This document shows positions 5,645 through 7,321 of a DNA stretch of 7,321 bases, in pieces. The DNA is from an uncultured Clostridia bacterium. GTDB lineage: Bacteria; Bacillota_A; Clostridia; UMGS1840; HGM11507. Within the stretch, counting starts at the first letter, position 1, and every line of letters starts with the position of its first letter. The translations under genes were made by a program, and so were the position numbers. The notes beneath the pieces are model-generated. The model saw nothing but the letters and a program-made list of their open reading frames with translations, ran no database searches and was not told the origin of the DNA. The stretch lies in the NCBI GenBank assembly GCA_934403665.1, contig CAKRUL010000063.1:1-7321 (forward strand). Direction: 5' to 3'.

Positions 5645-6289
5645 TCACGATGTTTCATGGTTTGATTCCCGTTCCGGAAAAGCGGCAAACTCCTCCCCGA
5701 AAACGACCGGTTCCGCCTCGCCTGCAGAAAGATCTGTCAGACGTCTGCAAAGAGCCGGATAGTCTTCCGACGGAATCAGCAGACTGAGATGCACCTCATC
5801 GGAATACTGAATATCGCGCACAACACAGCCGCTCAATTCTTTCTCCAGCTTGTTCCACATCGGATAGGACGCACTCAGATAAAATGCTGTGCACAGCACT
5901 TGTCTTGCCTTCCCTGCGGCGTCCATGGCGGCTTTTGCCGCTTTGGAATACGCCTTGACGAGACCTCCGGTTCCCAGAAGGGTGCCGCCGAAATAACGGG
6001 TGACAACAAGAATCACATCGGTCAGACCTTCTTTTTGAATGACATCCAGCACCGGAGCCCCTGCCGTTTTTGCAGGTTCTCCGTCATCGGAAAACCGGCT
6101 GATGCTGTTTTCGCGTATGCTGTAAGCATAGACATTATGCGTGGCATCCCAATGCTTTTTGCGGATCTGATTTAAAAATTCCAAGGCTTCCGCTTCGGTC
6201 TGCACCGGCTTGATATACCCGATGAATCGGGATTTTTTCTCCACAATCTCGGCTTCCGCCTGCTTTGCGGCCGTGTAATATCCGTTCAT
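5645..6289 (-). CDS. yigZ: YigZ/IMPACT family protein (UPF0029)
   Basis: This 214-aa protein has the usual length of bacterial YigZ. Residues about 17-125 are the UPF0029/Impact N-terminal domain, with Lys-Lys-Ser-Arg-Phe-Ile at 18-23, His-Asn-Val-Tyr-Ala-Tyr at 51-56, Ser-Asp-Asp-Gly-Glu-Pro at 67-72, and the family signature Val-Val-Thr-Arg-Tyr-Phe-Gly-Gly near 95-102. Residues about 135-203 fit the small C-terminal DUF1949 fold. The biochemical role is not settled; relatives of eukaryotic IMPACT act near translation control, and a nucleic-acid or ribosome link is only suggested. The ATG at 6289 has GGAG 8 nt upstream, inside the end of hflX, and only 5 nt separate the two genes, so they form an operon, perhaps translationally coupled. 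A longer in-frame reading to 6550 would overlap hflX and is not credible. Confidence 0.95.
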   Translation of the reverse strand: MNGYYTAAKQAEAEIVEKKSRFIGYIKPVQTEAEALEFLNQIRKKHWDATHNVYAYSIRENSISRFSDDGEPAKTAGAPVLDVIQKEGLTDVILVVTRYFGGTLLGTGGLVKAYSKAAKAAMDAAGKARQVLCTAFYLSASYPMWNKLEKELSGCVVRDIQYSDEVHLSLLIPSEDYPALCRRLTDLSAGEAEPVVFGEEFAAFPERESNHETS

Positions 6290-6294
6290 AACAG

Positions 6295-7321
6295 TTACTC
6301 CATAAATTCCCGTACCCGATGAAGATGCTCTTCCTCCAGCACGACACGAATTTTCGTTCCTTCCGCAACGTTCTGTTCGCTCATCACGGTTCCGTTCTGA
6401 TATAAAAAACCGAGAAGCTTCCCTTGACTGTAGGGAATCAGAAGCGACACAAGAACTTTGCTTCCGCTCAGCTTCTGATCGATCTTCTCCAAAAGAAGCG
6501 GAAGATTCTCGCCCGTTTTTGCACTGACACAAATGATATCTCCCTCGCACCGAACCAGGGGTTCCGGCGCAATATCACATTTGTTAAACACGGTGATCAC
6601 CGGTTTATCCTGTGCGCCCAAGTCCTTTAAAATCCGGGTCACCACCTTCATCTGATGTTCCATTTCCGTGCCGGAACTGTCCACCACATGAAGAATCAAA
6701 TCCGCATACAGCGTCTCCTCCAAAGTGGACTGAAACGCCTCCACCAAATGATGGGGAAGCTTGCGGATAAAGCCTACGGTATCGCTCAGCACAATCTCCA
6801 GCGTGTCGCTGACACGCATTTTTCGCATCAGCGGATCCAGCGTTGCAAACAGCTGATTTTCCACATAAGTATCCGCTTGGGTCAATGCGTTCATCAAAGA
6901 GGATTTTCCTGCATTGGTATATCCCACCAACGCGACAACCGGAATTTCCTCCTTTCTCCGTTTTTTCCGAATATTCTCCCGATGCTTTTCAATCTCTTTT
7001 AACTCCGCCTGCAGATGCTCAATCCGGCGGCGCACATGGCGGCGGTCGCTCTCCAGCTTCGTCTCGCCGGGTCCTCTTGTGCCGATTCCTCCGCCCAAAC
7101 GGGATAAATCCGTTCCGATCCCTGCCAATCGCGGAAGCAAATAGCGAAGCTGTGCCAGCTCGACCTGGCATTTTCCCTCCCGGGAGGTGGCACGTCCCGC
7201 AAAGATATCCAAAATCAAGCGGCTTCGGTCAATCACCTTGACGCCAAGCTCCTTCTCGAGATTTCTTGTGACAGAGCCGGACAGTTCATCGTCAAAAACA
7301 GCCACCGTCACACCGTGATTC
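6295..7321 (-). CDS. hflX: Ribosome-associated GTPase HflX, 5' end missing
   Basis: The 341 C-terminal residues are visible; the frame continues past the right edge, and HflX proteins are usually about 410-430 aa. HflX binds the 50S subunit and splits stalled or hibernating ribosomes using GTP. Residues are counted from the GTG codon at 7309-7311. The N-terminal region ends in the HflX-specific glycine-rich segment [11 protein letters not shown] (73-83), followed by a charged coiled coil (about 88-120). The GTPase motifs are complete: G1 Gly-Tyr-Thr-Asn-Ala-Gly-Lys-Ser (130-137), G2 Phe-Ala-Thr-Leu-Asp (155-159), G3 Asp-Thr-Val-Gly (177-180), G4 Asn-Lys-Cys-Asp (243-246), G5 Ser-Ala-Lys (263-265). 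A short C-terminal domain follows. All key residues are present. The GTG itself is internal: homology continues upstream of it. The gene leads the hflX-yigZ operon; its promoter lies outside the window. Confidence 0.97.
   Translation of the reverse strand, partial: NHGVTVAVFDDELSGSVTRNLEKELGVKVIDRSRLILDIFAGRATSREGKCQVELAQLRYLLPRLAGIGTDLSRLGGGIGTRGPGETKLESDRRHVRRRIEHLQAELKEIEKHRENIRKKRRKEEIPVVALVGYTNAGKSSLMNALTQADTYVENQLFATLDPLMRKMRVSDTLEIVLSDTVGFIRKLPHHLVEAFQSTLEETLYADLILHVVDSSGTEMEHQMKVVTRILKDLGAQDKPVITVFNKCDIAPEPLVRCEGDIICVSAKTGENLPLLLEKIDQKLSGSKVLVSLLIPYSQGKLLGFLYQNGTVMSEQNVAEGTKIRVVLEEEHLHRVREFME

Noticed and set aside
6290..6550. 87-residue N-terminal extension of YigZ
   Set aside because: It overlaps the hflX coding region in another frame, and the family alignment begins at the ATG at 6289.
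7309..7311. GTG as the start of hflX
   Set aside because: The frame and HflX-like sequence continue upstream to the window edge, and the protein would lack much of its N-terminal domain.

Overview
The window looks like a chromosomal segment of a Gram-positive anaerobe, most likely one of the Clostridia (Bacillota). Pointers are the strong AGGAGG-type ribosome sites, a textbook sigma-A promoter, the hflX-yigZ pairing, and secreted proteins with GLUG repeats, InlB-like repeats and cadherin-like domains of the kind common in gut Clostridia. This is inferred from gene style; no marker gene fixes the taxon.

Left half (1-4471, minus strand): two large exported proteins of the same design lie in tandem. 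The downstream gene runs off the left edge (1-1490, 496 residues visible). The upstream gene is complete (1718-4471, 917 aa). Each has a signal peptide and a conserved opening block (Gly-Tyr, Ala-Glu/Asp, Tyr-Tyr/Trp-Leu/Ile, Asp-Ile motifs). A ladder of roughly 30-residue GLUG-type repeats follows, most with a Cys-x-Asn-x-Gly/Ala-x-Val/Ile motif, and then small beta-sandwich or InlB-like domains. The 917-aa protein holds two copies of the whole module. A perfect 14-bp hairpin separates the two genes.

Middle (4472-5535): a 194-bp divergent regulatory region leads rightward into a complete AraC-family regulator (4666-5535, plus strand, GTG start). The region holds a near-consensus promoter for the regulator, a probable extended -10 promoter for the surface gene, and two inverted repeats of the same TNTCC-N5-GGANA design. 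The regulator therefore probably controls itself and the surface genes, but this is inferred from arrangement only.

Right part (5536-7321, minus strand): two terminator hairpins separate the regulator from a convergent housekeeping operon. That operon is hflX (ribosome-associated GTPase, 5' end beyond the right edge) followed 5 nt later by yigZ (IMPACT/UPF0029 family). No RNA genes, insertion sequences, CRISPR arrays or prophage genes were seen, and no gene-free stretch exceeds 300 bases.
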